Assembly: GCF_039555335.1 (NCBI RefSeq)
Contig: NC_092642.1
Coordinates: 12,870,743 to 12,934,742, forward strand
DNA from: Amphiura filiformis
Lineage: Eukaryota > Echinodermata > Ophiuroidea > Amphilepidida > Amphiuridae
Length of the DNA stretch: 64,000 nt
Direction: 5' to 3'
Shown here: positions 33,101 to 40,887 of the stretch, one piece after another
Layout of the letters: every line of letters starts with the position of its first letter
Position numbering within the stretch: the stretch's first letter is position 1
Translations under genes and position numbers: made by a program
Notes under the pieces: model-generated
Told to the model about the DNA's origin: nothing
Databases searched by the model: none
The model's input: only the letters and a program-made list of their open reading frames with translations

Positions 33101-35821
33101 TGGGCCAGATGGGTCCGGGACCAGGGCCCCCCAAATTGCCATATGCATCTTTCTTTTAACCCCAATAACAACATGTTTTGGGCCAAAATTTTAAAATTTT
33201 CCGCGCTTCGCGCGCATTCAAATAACAGAATTCATGTTGATATGGAGCTAAAATAGTCTGAAATTGAATTTTTCGCGTGCTTTGCGCGCACAATGTCCTA
33301 CTAACATCCGAACAAAATATGTTAGTCCCCATCTATATTATACGTAAACCAAACTTGTCAGCGGACTTGAGTGCACATGCCTTCCTCGGCACGTGAGTTC
33401 GGGGCCTCCCAATTTTGGCCTGGCCCAGGGTCTCCATAAGGTAAATCCCGCCCTGGTTAAAATGGCCCGTACTGCTCCTTGTCCATGGCCCCTGGTGCGC
33501 TTGCTTCGCCCCTGAGCACAATCCGGATTGGAACCGAGACTAGCAATATTTAACACCGTTTTCAACGGGCTAACGTACGTGCTACGCACCATGTATGTAA
33601 CATCGCAATATCTCTATTTTACCTTATCTGTTTCCTGAACATCACAAATCTTCTCAGCAGTAGTAGGGTTAACAGTCGGGAATGTGTTGCCGCTCACTGA
33701 GTTAACAAACTCATTGTTGATAAAAATCTGTGCGCAATTAGAAAATAATTTTGTAAGTTGGTGATTATAAATGAATAAAGCTGTTCACTGCTCTCTTAAC
33801 TAGAATTTAAACTCACAAACCATGCACATTGTATACGTATTTGGTGATTTGTCTTCACACGCACCTATATCATTATAGCATGAACCTTATGATCAAGTAC
33901 GTATTAAGGTTTTATAAATGTGTATCAGCATAGTACCGTAACTGCTGTGCTTAGGGTCAATATAAAACATTTTGAAAGCCATGTCGGCAGACCTGTTTTG
34001 TATTGCTTCTCGGTCATTCTTCCGCCTTCGACACGGTAGAGTAGACCACGAGATCTTTCTAAACCGTTTGTAATGCACATTCAATTTTACTAGAATGGTT
34101 TTGTTGCATGATCGTCTTATCGGCCATAAGATCATCTTCGACCACATTTAGAACCTAGGAATTGTCTCCGACCAAGCAATGTCTATGACAGATCATGTAC
34201 AACCACTCATAAATCAGTGTACTTTCATATCAGAATCATAAGTATCATAGTGCAGTTATATTGCACAGCAAACATGATTCGACATTTACAGTACTTAAAC
34301 TTAAACCAGCAAAATCAATCGCTAAAGTCTAGCCCAGCCCGCGCCCATCCTCCACATTGAATAATGGACTGCACTTATGCCCAAATATGGCACTTGCCAA
34401 TCAATACTCACCCACTTAAAATCCCCTGGCTCGCTCCACTGACCAAAGTTATGGACAGATATGGGAGTTGTTTTTGCTGTTATTTGTCACTTACATATCA
34501 GGGAGGTACGAACATTTGAAGATGCCCACCTACTCAGTTTGTAGCTTACATGTAATATATACATTATTCTTGATTGACAGCAAGTACAAAACATATCCGT
34601 CAAGTGGTTTAGCATAATGCCCTTCGGATTCGGAAGAGAGCGGTCCACAAGTGAGTGATAGTCACTAAAAGGGAATTTTGGAGGCCATGCGTGCCCTTCC
34701 TTAATAAAACAGCAAAATGCGAATATTTCCAAACATCTAAATTAGTTAAAAAATTAGGACATGTTACAAAACTATATTTTCTAGAATTTGAGAGAGTACA
34801 AACAATATTGGCCGGTTATTTTTCACACAGTGACGTTAACTAGGCAATGCCCTATACCTATAACATACACTGTTTGTAGAGGTCACGCGTCAATGGTGAG
34901 AGCACTGTGTATTATGTATATGAAAATGAACAGTAACTGCAGTATGTACAGAATTCGGAGGTATATCACAGTCACTCGTTTTGTTTTAAGTTGATTATAC
35001 GAACTCAATTCTTCTCGCCATTTTCTCTAAACGGTTCCCATTTGTTGCTAGTAGTGTTCAAAAATCTACATGGTAGTTCTCCAAAATACCTCTCGGAACA
35101 TCTCATCCACTACAAAACCTGCAACCCAGCAATGGCTATCATGTACCGTGTACTTAACGATCCATCAAGTACAACGCCTGGTCCACGCCTCTGGAACTCA
35201 CTTCCTGTTCTTTGCAAGGAGTGTGATACTAACGCAAGACATGTCGAAGAATCAATATGGAGCAGGAGAAGAGGAACCAACGTCATGAACAGAGACGAGG
35301 GGGCCCACTACCTGAGTCACGCGTATGATCCTCTCCTGGCTGTAAATACACCCTCTACAGTCGGGATACGTCCAACCGGAAGTAAGGATCAGCCATCATC
35401 ATTCTGATGATGCCTATCGAACATGATAGGCGAAAGCGTCAATAGTGAGTAAATTATTTGGTTTTGTTTCAATGAAAATTTTCCTTAATAATAATATATT
35501 TAGAAGCATTATTATAATATGATCAAACATTTTAACTGATATAAATGTGAGATTATCTTGTTAAACACACAACAAAACAAATCATATAGATTATGGAAAA
35601 ATAGGAAAACTATAATTCAAATACACGTCCAAGAATTAGAAATCAGCTATTCTGGCTCCAAAACTGCAATGATTTAATTTCCCATCATATTAAATGACAA
35701 AATGATATGATATTGAAATACTACCAACTATTTTGTCTGTAGATGAAAAATAAAATAAAATATGGATATGTCTTATAGATATTTGAATTACCTGTGTGTA
35801 TTTCACTTCTGGAGAAGACAT
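18122..35821 (-). CDS. ALDH1: Aldehyde dehydrogenase, ALDH1/2 family, copy 2 (complete, 13 exons)
   Basis: Exons: 35792-35821, 33623-33727, 31223-31363, 29867-29993, 28708-28898, 25629-25742, 24082-24184, 22462-22646, 22081-22245, 21163-21320, 19678-19752, 18778-18817 and 18122-18157. They sum to 1470 nt, or 489 residues plus stop, close to the roughly 500 usual for ALDH1. The order is oligomerisation/NAD-binding N-terminal part (exons 1-7), catalytic part (exons 8-10) and C-terminal bridging strand (exons 11-13). The four key residues are intact: Asn of PWNF, Lys of KPAE, Glu of LEMGGKS and Cys of SGQVC. There is no signal peptide or membrane segment, so it is likely cytosolic. The residue before the catalytic Cys is Val (often Cys in vertebrates), and the tunnel region after PWNFPV reads HHVAS. 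Thirteen exons is also the count I recall for vertebrate ALDH1A genes. The ALDH1-type Gly in exon 4 favours ALDH1 over ALDH2; substrate cannot be told. Confidence 0.93.
18160..18770 (-). other. Intron 12 of ALDH copy 2
   Basis: No further features recognised. Confidence 0.5.
18778..18817 (-). CDS. ALDH1: ALDH copy 2, exon 12
   Basis: 40 nt encoding [14 protein letters not shown] with the split Gly codon from exon 11. Donor is GTTAGT. Confidence 0.9.
18820..19670 (-). other. Intron 11 of ALDH copy 2
   Basis: Holds a short inverted repeat, CTGGATCACGC (19039) and GCGTGATCCAG (19122). Confidence 0.45.
19678..19752 (-). CDS. ALDH1: ALDH copy 2, exon 11
   Basis: 75 nt, completing the Trp codon, then [20 protein letters not shown]. 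The usual VNCYD/G reads VNVYG, and a Lys occupies the tunnel position equivalent to ALDH2 Phe459. Confidence 0.93.
19753..21160 (-). other. Intron 10 of ALDH copy 2
   Basis: The plus strand has an open frame of 132 codons (20133-20531) with no recognisable motif; treated as chance. Confidence 0.4.
21163..21320 (-). CDS. ALDH1: ALDH copy 2, exon 10
   Basis: 158 nt, [17 protein letters not shown] to NTVSAGII, ending inside the Trp codon (phase 2). EIFGPV supplies the Glu that contacts the nicotinamide ribose in this family. Confidence 0.93.
21535..21740 (+). mobile_element. Penelope-like element remnant
   Basis: Encodes [18 protein letters not shown], similar to the [18 protein letters not shown] at 35286-35339, which matches the C-terminal end of Penelope-like proteins. 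Badly truncated, in intron 9 of copy 2. Confidence 0.45.
21895..22070. repeat. Polypurine (GAA/GAC/GAT) tract, intron 9 of copy 2
   Basis: Purine-rich on the plus strand and close to exon 9. A similar tract is at the same place in copy 3 (46960-47230). Confidence 0.8.
22081..22245 (-). CDS. ALDH1: ALDH copy 2, exon 9
   Basis: 55 codons, [20 protein letters not shown] to DDMRIATEE, with [12 protein letters not shown] matching the family's GYF.PTVF motif. Confidence 0.93.
22462..22646 (-). CDS. ALDH1: ALDH copy 2, exon 8 (catalytic Cys)
   Basis: 185 nt, [20 protein letters not shown] then [15 protein letters not shown]. The Cys is the nucleophile (Cys302). Its neighbours are Val and Leu, not Cys. 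Confidence 0.94.
22650..24080 (-). other. Intron 7 of ALDH copy 2
   Basis: Contains the inverted-repeat element at 23269-23540; nothing else recognised. Confidence 0.5.
23269..23540. mobile_element. Short inverted-repeat element (MITE)
   Basis: About 29 bp terminal inverted repeats: ATATGTGACCTGCTACCACG and the complement of CGTGGTAGCAAGTCACATAT. 272 bp, no ORF. The target duplication is unclear. Confidence 0.65.
24082..24184 (-). CDS. ALDH1: ALDH copy 2, exon 7 (catalytic Glu)
   Basis: 103 nt, [17 protein letters not shown] then [17 protein letters not shown]. The Glu of LEMGGKS is the general base (Glu268 in ALDH2). It ends in phase 1. Confidence 0.93.
24190..25620 (-). other. Intron 6 of ALDH copy 2
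   Basis: 24220-24690 aligns with intron 6 of copy 1 (590-1130). 24690-25620 is extra sequence without a recognised gene. Confidence 0.5.
25629..25742 (-). CDS. ALDH1: ALDH copy 2, exon 6
   Basis: 38 codons, [16 protein letters not shown] to FTGSTE. Intron 5 upstream carries an RTE-like LINE and a GC-rich element. Confidence 0.93.
26016..27058. mobile_element. GC-tipped non-autonomous element
   Basis: Inverted termini TGCACATATCAAATGCAG then CCCCGGCCCCTGGGG, flanked by TTA at 26013-26015 and 27059-27061. The two ends (about 250-320 bp) are rich in CCGGG; the middle is AT-rich. 1043 bp, no ORF. TTA fits the TWA duplication of PIF/Harbinger elements. It lies at the stop codon of the adjoining LINE. 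Confidence 0.6.
27059..28475 (-). mobile_element. RTE-like LINE, 5'-truncated and frameshifted
   Basis: Reverse transcriptase fragments in order on the minus strand: [11 protein letters not shown] (about 28370), DYQKAIDTV (about 28165), [10 protein letters not shown] (about 27855), [15 protein letters not shown], then the C-terminal [16 protein letters not shown] and GHIVRM, ending at 27059. At least two frame changes (near 28220 and 27450). The endonuclease is absent. Phe of the usual AFDTV motif is Ile. Inserted in intron 5 of copy 2; copy 1 intron 5 lacks it. Confidence 0.85.
28708..28898 (-). CDS. ALDH1: ALDH copy 2, exon 5
   Basis: 191 nt with IPWNFP and [10 protein letters not shown]. 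It differs from copy 1 at 7 of 64 residues. Four of those fall in the five residues after PWNFPV, where copy 2 reads HHVAS. Confidence 0.93.
28996..29374. mobile_element. Short element with GCGTAGCCAGC termini
   Basis: Starts AGGGGCGTAGCCAGC and ends with the complement of AGTAGCGTAGCCAGC. The aligned intron 4 of copy 1 (about 1930-1970) lacks it, confirming an insertion of about 380 bp. Confidence 0.65.
29513..29762. mobile_element. CCAGCAAACAC inverted-repeat element
   Basis: Ends CCAGCAAACACAAAAACG and the complement of ATGTTTTGCGTTTGCTGG. 250 bp with AACGTTTT blocks. Relatives are at 975, 24535, 56312 and 56575. Confidence 0.7.
29867..29993 (-). CDS. ALDH1: ALDH copy 2, exon 4
   Basis: 127 nt, [17 protein letters not shown] to GKTIPI. 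It contains the Gly at the position (ALDH2 residue 124) that opens the tunnel mouth in ALDH1-type enzymes. Confidence 0.92.
30000..31220 (-). other. Intron 3 of ALDH copy 2
   Basis: Contains an inverted repeat with arms 30669-30715 and 30855-30902 (CGTCTACAAGCATATAGAGT in the left arm). No gene. Confidence 0.5.
31223..31363 (-). CDS. ALDH1: ALDH copy 2, exon 3
   Basis: 47 codons, [17 protein letters not shown] to [10 protein letters not shown]. The donor is GTTGGT. Confidence 0.92.
31370..33620 (-). other. Intron 2 of ALDH copy 2
   Basis: Contains a dispersed repeat (32060-32185, related to 15660-15850) and the element at 32977-33513. No gene. Confidence 0.5.
32977..33513. mobile_element. 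Non-autonomous element with 10 bp target duplication
   Basis: GAGCACAATC flanks both sides (32967-32976 and 33514-33523). Termini AGAGGCGTAGCAAGCG and AGGGGCGAAGCAAGCG. 537 bp, no transposase. A 9-11 bp duplication suggests a Mutator-like origin. Confidence 0.7.
33623..33727 (-). CDS. ALDH1: ALDH copy 2, exon 2
   Basis: 35 codons, [16 protein letters not shown] to CDVQETDK. The acceptor CACAG and the bases before it match copy 1. Confidence 0.92.
33730..34990. other. Intron 1 of copy 2, unassigned
   Basis: Only the last 50 bases before exon 2 resemble copy 1. No gene recognised. Confidence 0.4.
34991..35230 (+). mobile_element. LINE C-terminal fragment
   Basis: Encodes [20 protein letters not shown] and later [11 protein letters not shown], the usual end of jockey/CR1/L2-type ORF2 proteins. 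No reverse transcriptase core remains. Confidence 0.65.
35231..35450 (+). mobile_element. Penelope-like element 3' end with hammerhead-like tail
   Basis: In one open frame with the preceding LINE fragment, [20 protein letters not shown] then [13 protein letters not shown] matches the C-terminal end of the Penelope endonuclease region; stop at 35405-35407. Right over the stop lies CTGATGA (35404), a seven-pair stem GCCTATC/GATAGGC, then GAAA. Confidence 0.6.
35792..35821 (-). CDS. ALDH1: ALDH copy 2, exon 1
   Basis: Encodes [10 protein letters not shown], donor GTAATT, phase 0. It joins in frame to [13 protein letters not shown] about 2.1 kb downstream. Confidence 0.8.
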
Positions 35822-35945
35822 AGTAATATTGAACCGCGACTGCAACTATAAAACCCGACGAGGAGCTTGTTGCAGTATAAGCAGATGCGGGAGTTGTTAT
35901 ACCACGACGCACACAGAAAATGGTGACGGAGAGCACAGACGGTGA
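35822..35945 (-). promoter_or_regulatory. Promoter and 5'UTR of ALDH copy 2
   Basis: Homologous to the upstream block of the other exon 1 copies. TATAAC is at 35896-35901, 75-80 bp before the ATG. Only one copy of the roughly 83 bp unit is present here. Confidence 0.55.
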
Positions 35946-37200
35946 TCGGTAGCAACAATTAATTTGATCAAATTCAAATCACATCGGTAGCACGAATTAA
36001 AAGGTTGAAATGTAGCCAGCAATTTATAGCCAGCAATTTAGCCAGCAAATGACCCAACAAATTATTATGGAAAAAATGTTGTATCATGGTAGGCCTATGT
36101 GTTATGTGACATTGGTGTTATGCTTTAATTGCCCTTTTACATTTTACCTCTTTGGTATGCGAACACTTAAGTTGTACGCGGTGCTACGATCAAGAATATT
36201 ATATTATTGTCAACGTTACAAGCAAAACAGTTTATATAACGAAATTATCTTCACACAACAACAACAAAAACGAAAGCAAAAACTTGCAAAGGGTAATACT
36301 TTACAAAATAAAAGACGCACCTCTCACGAATTGGATAAATCATTCAAATCACTTTGGGGTCCGGGTTTGCGCTCTTATATGTTTGATGGGATCATTTATT
36401 AATGTTGCTAACAAAACATTATTATAATGTACAATTCTAGACCTGAACAATACCAACAGCTATCTCACTAATATCATCACTCTATATACATATATATTTT
36501 AAAACAATTTTTAACATAGATTTTGGTTTCGATATCAAATTTTCATCTTTTTCTGCTTTATTGTGGTAATTTTAATTCTATAAACTGTACATTTGGGTAC
36601 AAATTGAGGGCGCTATTTACATATATTTTGAATTCAAATTAGCCAAATAATAATGAGTTATACCTTACATTTCATGGTAAAAAGTTTTTTGAAAATTAAC
36701 TTGTCATTTATTAGTCTGTTTGCTGATGTTCTAATACTATTTTACAAGTGTCTACCCCTTGTAAAAATGCAAACAAGATTTTAGATAAATAGCGCCATCA
36801 TTGTTAAACTTTTCTTTAAAACGACCCAGTTTTACATGTCATCAAACAACCGCCTAAGGGCTCGAATGTGGCATTCACTTGCCCAATCAGATAACGAGAG
36901 TTATACGCATAGGACAAGCTCCGCCTATAGTGGAACACCTGTGGTGTTGTTATGTAACGCGGGGCAGTCTACTTTTGGCACCTGATTAGGAAATATTAAC
37001 ACTCCTGACTAGGGCCGGCAAGAATTACACATGTAACCATTCGATATATTTAACACAGGCGGATTTAAGATAGTAGTCCCTGTAAGCAAGGAAGCCCTGA
37101 TTGGGCCCGTCAAGAGAGGTGGATCCAGGGTTTCAAGTGACGGAGGAAGTAGGTCTAAAGGGGATACTCTTGCCTGTTTTAGGGAACATGCATGGACTCA
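35946..37200. other. Spacer, unassigned
   Basis: AT-rich, with no recognisable coding sequence or RNA. If the orphan exon 1 at 40604 is used, this is an intron of copy 2. Confidence 0.4.
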
Positions 37201-37215
37201 AGTTCCACCGTATCG

Positions 37216-37216
<1 letters not shown>

Positions 37217-37290
<74 letters not shown>
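37217..37290. repeat. (AATC)n microsatellite
   Basis: About 18 tandem AATC units. Confidence 0.95.
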
Positions 37291-37291
<1 letters not shown>

Positions 37292-37859
37292 GTCCATCAA
37301 TATTGATATATTTATTTTGTTTTAAATACTGGTACGTATAACCGATGCTGCGGAATAAACGGAAATGTCCCACTTTGATTTTATAGACATTGTAATTTTT
37401 ATTAAAGTGTGATCATTCGTGCCTGTTATGCAACCTTGGTTTTATGCTTTTTCGTATTTTTATTAACATTTTAAACAATAAACAACAACAACAATCCAGT
37501 CACATGCACTATTCATACGATATTTTATGTCACTGTATATATTTTTTTATATAGCTATATATTCAGTTATGGCTCAAAAAAGTCACGTTATAAAATGACG
37601 GGAATGCTGGTCTAGTGAGCCACTATCCGTTTGGTTAATACCAAGCAGTGGTGGCATCATCAGCGGGACCCTTCGTTCCGCCCGGCCTGGAAGCCTTCCA
37701 AGGCCAGAAAACAGTAGGTCTGTTTAATAAACCCAAAGGCCCTTTTCAGGACCACCCTACCTTCCAAAAAGAGAAATGACTTTGTTCCCATTTGTCCTAT
37801 GTCGCATGCATTTATTTAATACAATAAAATAATCGTGTGTATATCTTTTTTTCGAATCG

Positions 37860-38140
37860 TCATTACTCTAAAGGCAAGAAATTGCATCAGAGTTCTTTTA
37901 CCTTAAATTTAATTTTATTTAATGACATTTTCATTCACTCAGACTCTTTAGGCAAGAAATTGCATTAGAGTTATATACTAGTTAAACATGTTGAAATGAC
38001 TACTTCGGTAAGAAATTGCATTGGAGATATTCAGCTAATTAAATTAAATTTATCTTTTATATTTGCATTGGAGTTTTCTAGTTCATTTTAATTGTAATTT
38101 TAATCGGACTCTTTAGGCAAGAAGTTGCATTAGAGTTTTG
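37860..38140. repeat. Degenerate minisatellite
   Basis: GGCAAGAAATTGCATTAGAG-like motifs recur at about 37872, 37952, 38009 and 38117, with a partial one at 38063. Confidence 0.6.
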
Positions 38141-38794
38141 AATCTAGTTACACATTTTCTCAGAAGTTTAGTTTAGTTTATTATATCAGCACAGCATATA
38201 TGTTAGAAATTTCAGATACAGCCTAGAAAGTCATGATGCAAGTTTATATTAAAAGCCAACATAACATGAATCAACAATCTTTTCATAGTTGATTAATCAC
38301 TATAATCCGCGGCTCCGCGGAGACCGTCAATTAGATCAAAGGATGATTGGCAGGTTATTGATTGACATATTAATTAGTATACATGTTATACTTGAAATAA
38401 AATAATGTGTCTTACTGAGGTGGGAAATATCTTTCTTTAGCAAACTGTATTAGTTTGAAACGCTAAAAAATGAATTCCGAAAAAACCTCGTGGCCGAAGT
38501 TAAGGCCTATTAAAATCAAAAATCTTACACTAAAAGACACAATTTCACTCCAGAATGGTTTTGGTAAATGTATATCCAAGCACTTTTTTAACCGACATTT
38601 TTGAAGGGAAAAAATAAATTATTGCTTTATATTTGACTGAGAAAATTAATTTCATAACAAAAATGTGTATCTCTGATTTGTGCTGATTTCAACATGTATC
38701 GATCGACTTTTAGTATTACGTTTGGTAAGAGCTATAGCTTAAAGGTGGGTAACCTGATTAACCTCATACCCCCATTCTACCCCCATCACAATGC

Positions 38795-38925
38795 AGATTT
38801 TGGTTCCAAATCCGTATATTTCCGAAGAAATCATCAAAAAACAGTCGAAGTAGTCTCAACTGTGGTATACTACGTTTTTTGATGATATCTTCGGAAATAC
38901 ACATAGTTGGAACTTCTAATTACAA
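38795..38925. repeat. Imperfect inverted repeat
   Basis: TTTCCGAAGAAATCATCAAA pairs with the complement of TTTTGATGATATCTTCGGAAA; about 25-45 bp arms around a 35 bp loop. Confidence 0.6.
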
Positions 38926-38999
38926 TATGGTACTGAGAACAGTAGGGTCCTTTACTTGAAATCAATATATTACATGATCATGCTGTTTTTCATTTAATA

Positions 39000-39775
39000 A
39001 TTAAAACACAATAGACTACCAATATCACGCTGTATGAATGTCGGTAATTCCATAAGGAATTAGTCATATTAAATAAAAACATTTACATGTTATTTTGCAT
39101 GAGTGCTTGAAAGCGATGACATTTTCAGTTATACGTATGTTTTGAAGAATATGATTTCCGCATCATATTTTGTTCAGGGCCCGTGCTTTAAAAAAACCCC
39201 CGCATATTACAATAAAGCTATTGAACTGTGTAGTGGTTGTATGCAGTTCGCTCTAGCATATCGATATACCAGTCCCTTGCCTTTGTTGATAAACATTGAG
39301 ATCAACTCATCTATAAAATAAGAATTAGAGTTACGCATCGTTAACCAGAATAAAACAACATGGGAAGCAAATATGATTTTCCAAATATATCAGGTCACCT
39401 TAATATAATCGCTCTCATTTTGAATGAATTTCATAAAAAACAAAAACATATTTCGGATCATTACCACGTATAATACGATACACGATACGACCGTTTACAA
39501 TGCAAATTGGTCTAACAATATGCTAATGAGCCGTAACCTCGGCAAATTATATTCTGAGATAGAGTGCAAAATGTAAGTGAAGGTCGTATTCATATGTGTC
39601 TCAATTAGGCGCGACATGTTTCTCATTTGATTGCCTTTAAACCACTCAATAATCTTATTGTTGAAGAGGATAATAATCTTCTACGTATAGAATCATTAAA
39701 TAGATCTAGTCTTTGTTTGCTTTGGCTAAATCCTATTCAAGTGGAGGGTTACAATTGCATTGTATTTTGTCTAGG
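39000..39775. other. Spacer, unassigned
   Basis: 39425-39480 resembles intron 1 sequence near 14045-14100. No gene. Confidence 0.4.
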
Positions 39776-39779
39776 TATG

Positions 39780-39960
39780 TATAACCAACAATGACAATGA
39801 GAGGACATTCCTGAACCTCGTTGACTTGGGGATGATTGGAAATGACCGCCAATTATGACTTTATTACAAGCAATGTGGAAAAAGAGACACGTGTAGAACC
39901 GAAAAATGTACCTTTTTGTTGAAGGAGCAGAGTTCAACAAACCTTAACCCCGCTTCTGGA
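39780..39960. repeat. Dispersed repeat, copy b
   Basis: Partner of 9395-9600, same orientation. Confidence 0.6.
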
Positions 39961-40084
39961 TATCGTTGGAAGTCAAGTGATATACTATTTTAAAGCTTAT
40001 GATATATATTGTCTAAACACGAAATAAAACAAAATTGACCGGGTGCCGACTTTATTGCCAGCTGATTCGTAGTGTCCAGTCACA

Positions 40085-40603
40085 TATGTTTCGATGCATT
40101 ATTATGATCAAATGTTTTAGCTAATATTATTATATTGCTAGACATAAAGCATAGGACAAAAATAATTTTAATACACGTCCGAGAATTATAAAAAAGACAA
40201 AAAATTACAATTTAAATACTGTACTACGTAACCACTGTAGATGCAAAAATGAGATAAAAATAACATAATGTTGAATAGCAGTATTTGTAACAATTTGTTT
40301 CGATGCATTTATGTATTCATTTGATTAACATGCTAAACACAAAGTAAAAAACAATCATATAGATTATGAAAAAAGTCATTAATAATTTGAATATACGACC
40401 CGGAACTAGAAATCAGCTCTTCTACCTTCAGAACTGCACTGGTTAATTTGATATTATAATGAAAAAATGATATGATATTGAAATACTACCACCTTTATCT
40501 GTAGATGCAGAAGTAAAATAGAATAAAATAACATAATGTTTATAATAATTTCCGGTATTACATTATTCTTTTATGGATATGTTTTAATAGATATAGGAAT
40601 TAC
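40085..40603 (-). repeat. Intron 1-type sequence after the orphan exon
   Basis: Closely related to 14120-14443 and 35560-35791, the starts of intron 1 in copies 1 and 2. Shared words include CGGAACTAGAAATCAGCTCT. Confidence 0.65.
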
Positions 40604-40633
40604 CTGCGTGTATTTCACTTCTGGCAAAGACAT
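40604..40633 (-). pseudogene. ALDH1: Orphan ALDH exon 1
   Basis: Encodes [10 protein letters not shown] with an intact GTAATT donor, a good start context and a TATA-like box upstream, and has the same flanking sequence as exon 1 of copy 1. No exon 2-13 copy lies between it and exon 1 of copy 2. It could splice to exon 2 of copy 2 at 33727 as an alternative first exon, or be what remains of a deleted paralogue. The reading frame is undamaged. Confidence 0.7.
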
Positions 40634-40860
40634 GGCGACATTGATGTGCGGCTTCAACTTTTAAACACGACGAGGAGCTTGTTGCGGTATAAAGAAGAAG
40701 CAGAGGTTGTTATACCAAACGATAATGAAGTGGGCTGCAACTATTAATACCCAAAGGGGAGCTTGTTGCTGTATTATAACAGAAGCAGAAGCTGTTAAAC
40801 CAAACGACCCCAAACGACGCTCACAGAAAAGAGCTGTCACGGAGAGCAGTGACAGCGATG
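40634..40860 (-). promoter_or_regulatory. Promoter block upstream of the orphan ALDH exon 1
   Basis: TATAAC is at 40709-40714, 76-81 bp before the ATG. Two units of period 84 share the core GCTTGTTGC (40677 and 40761). At about 40795-40805 it preserves the uninterrupted version of the site where a transposon sits in copy 1. Confidence 0.5.
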
Positions 40861-40887
40861 CATACGCCACTGATATCTGTACTGAGG

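Noticed and set aside
33893..34147. 84-codon frame as exon 1 of ALDH copy 2
   Set aside because: No family resemblance and no suitable donor; the proper exon 1 is at 35792-35821.
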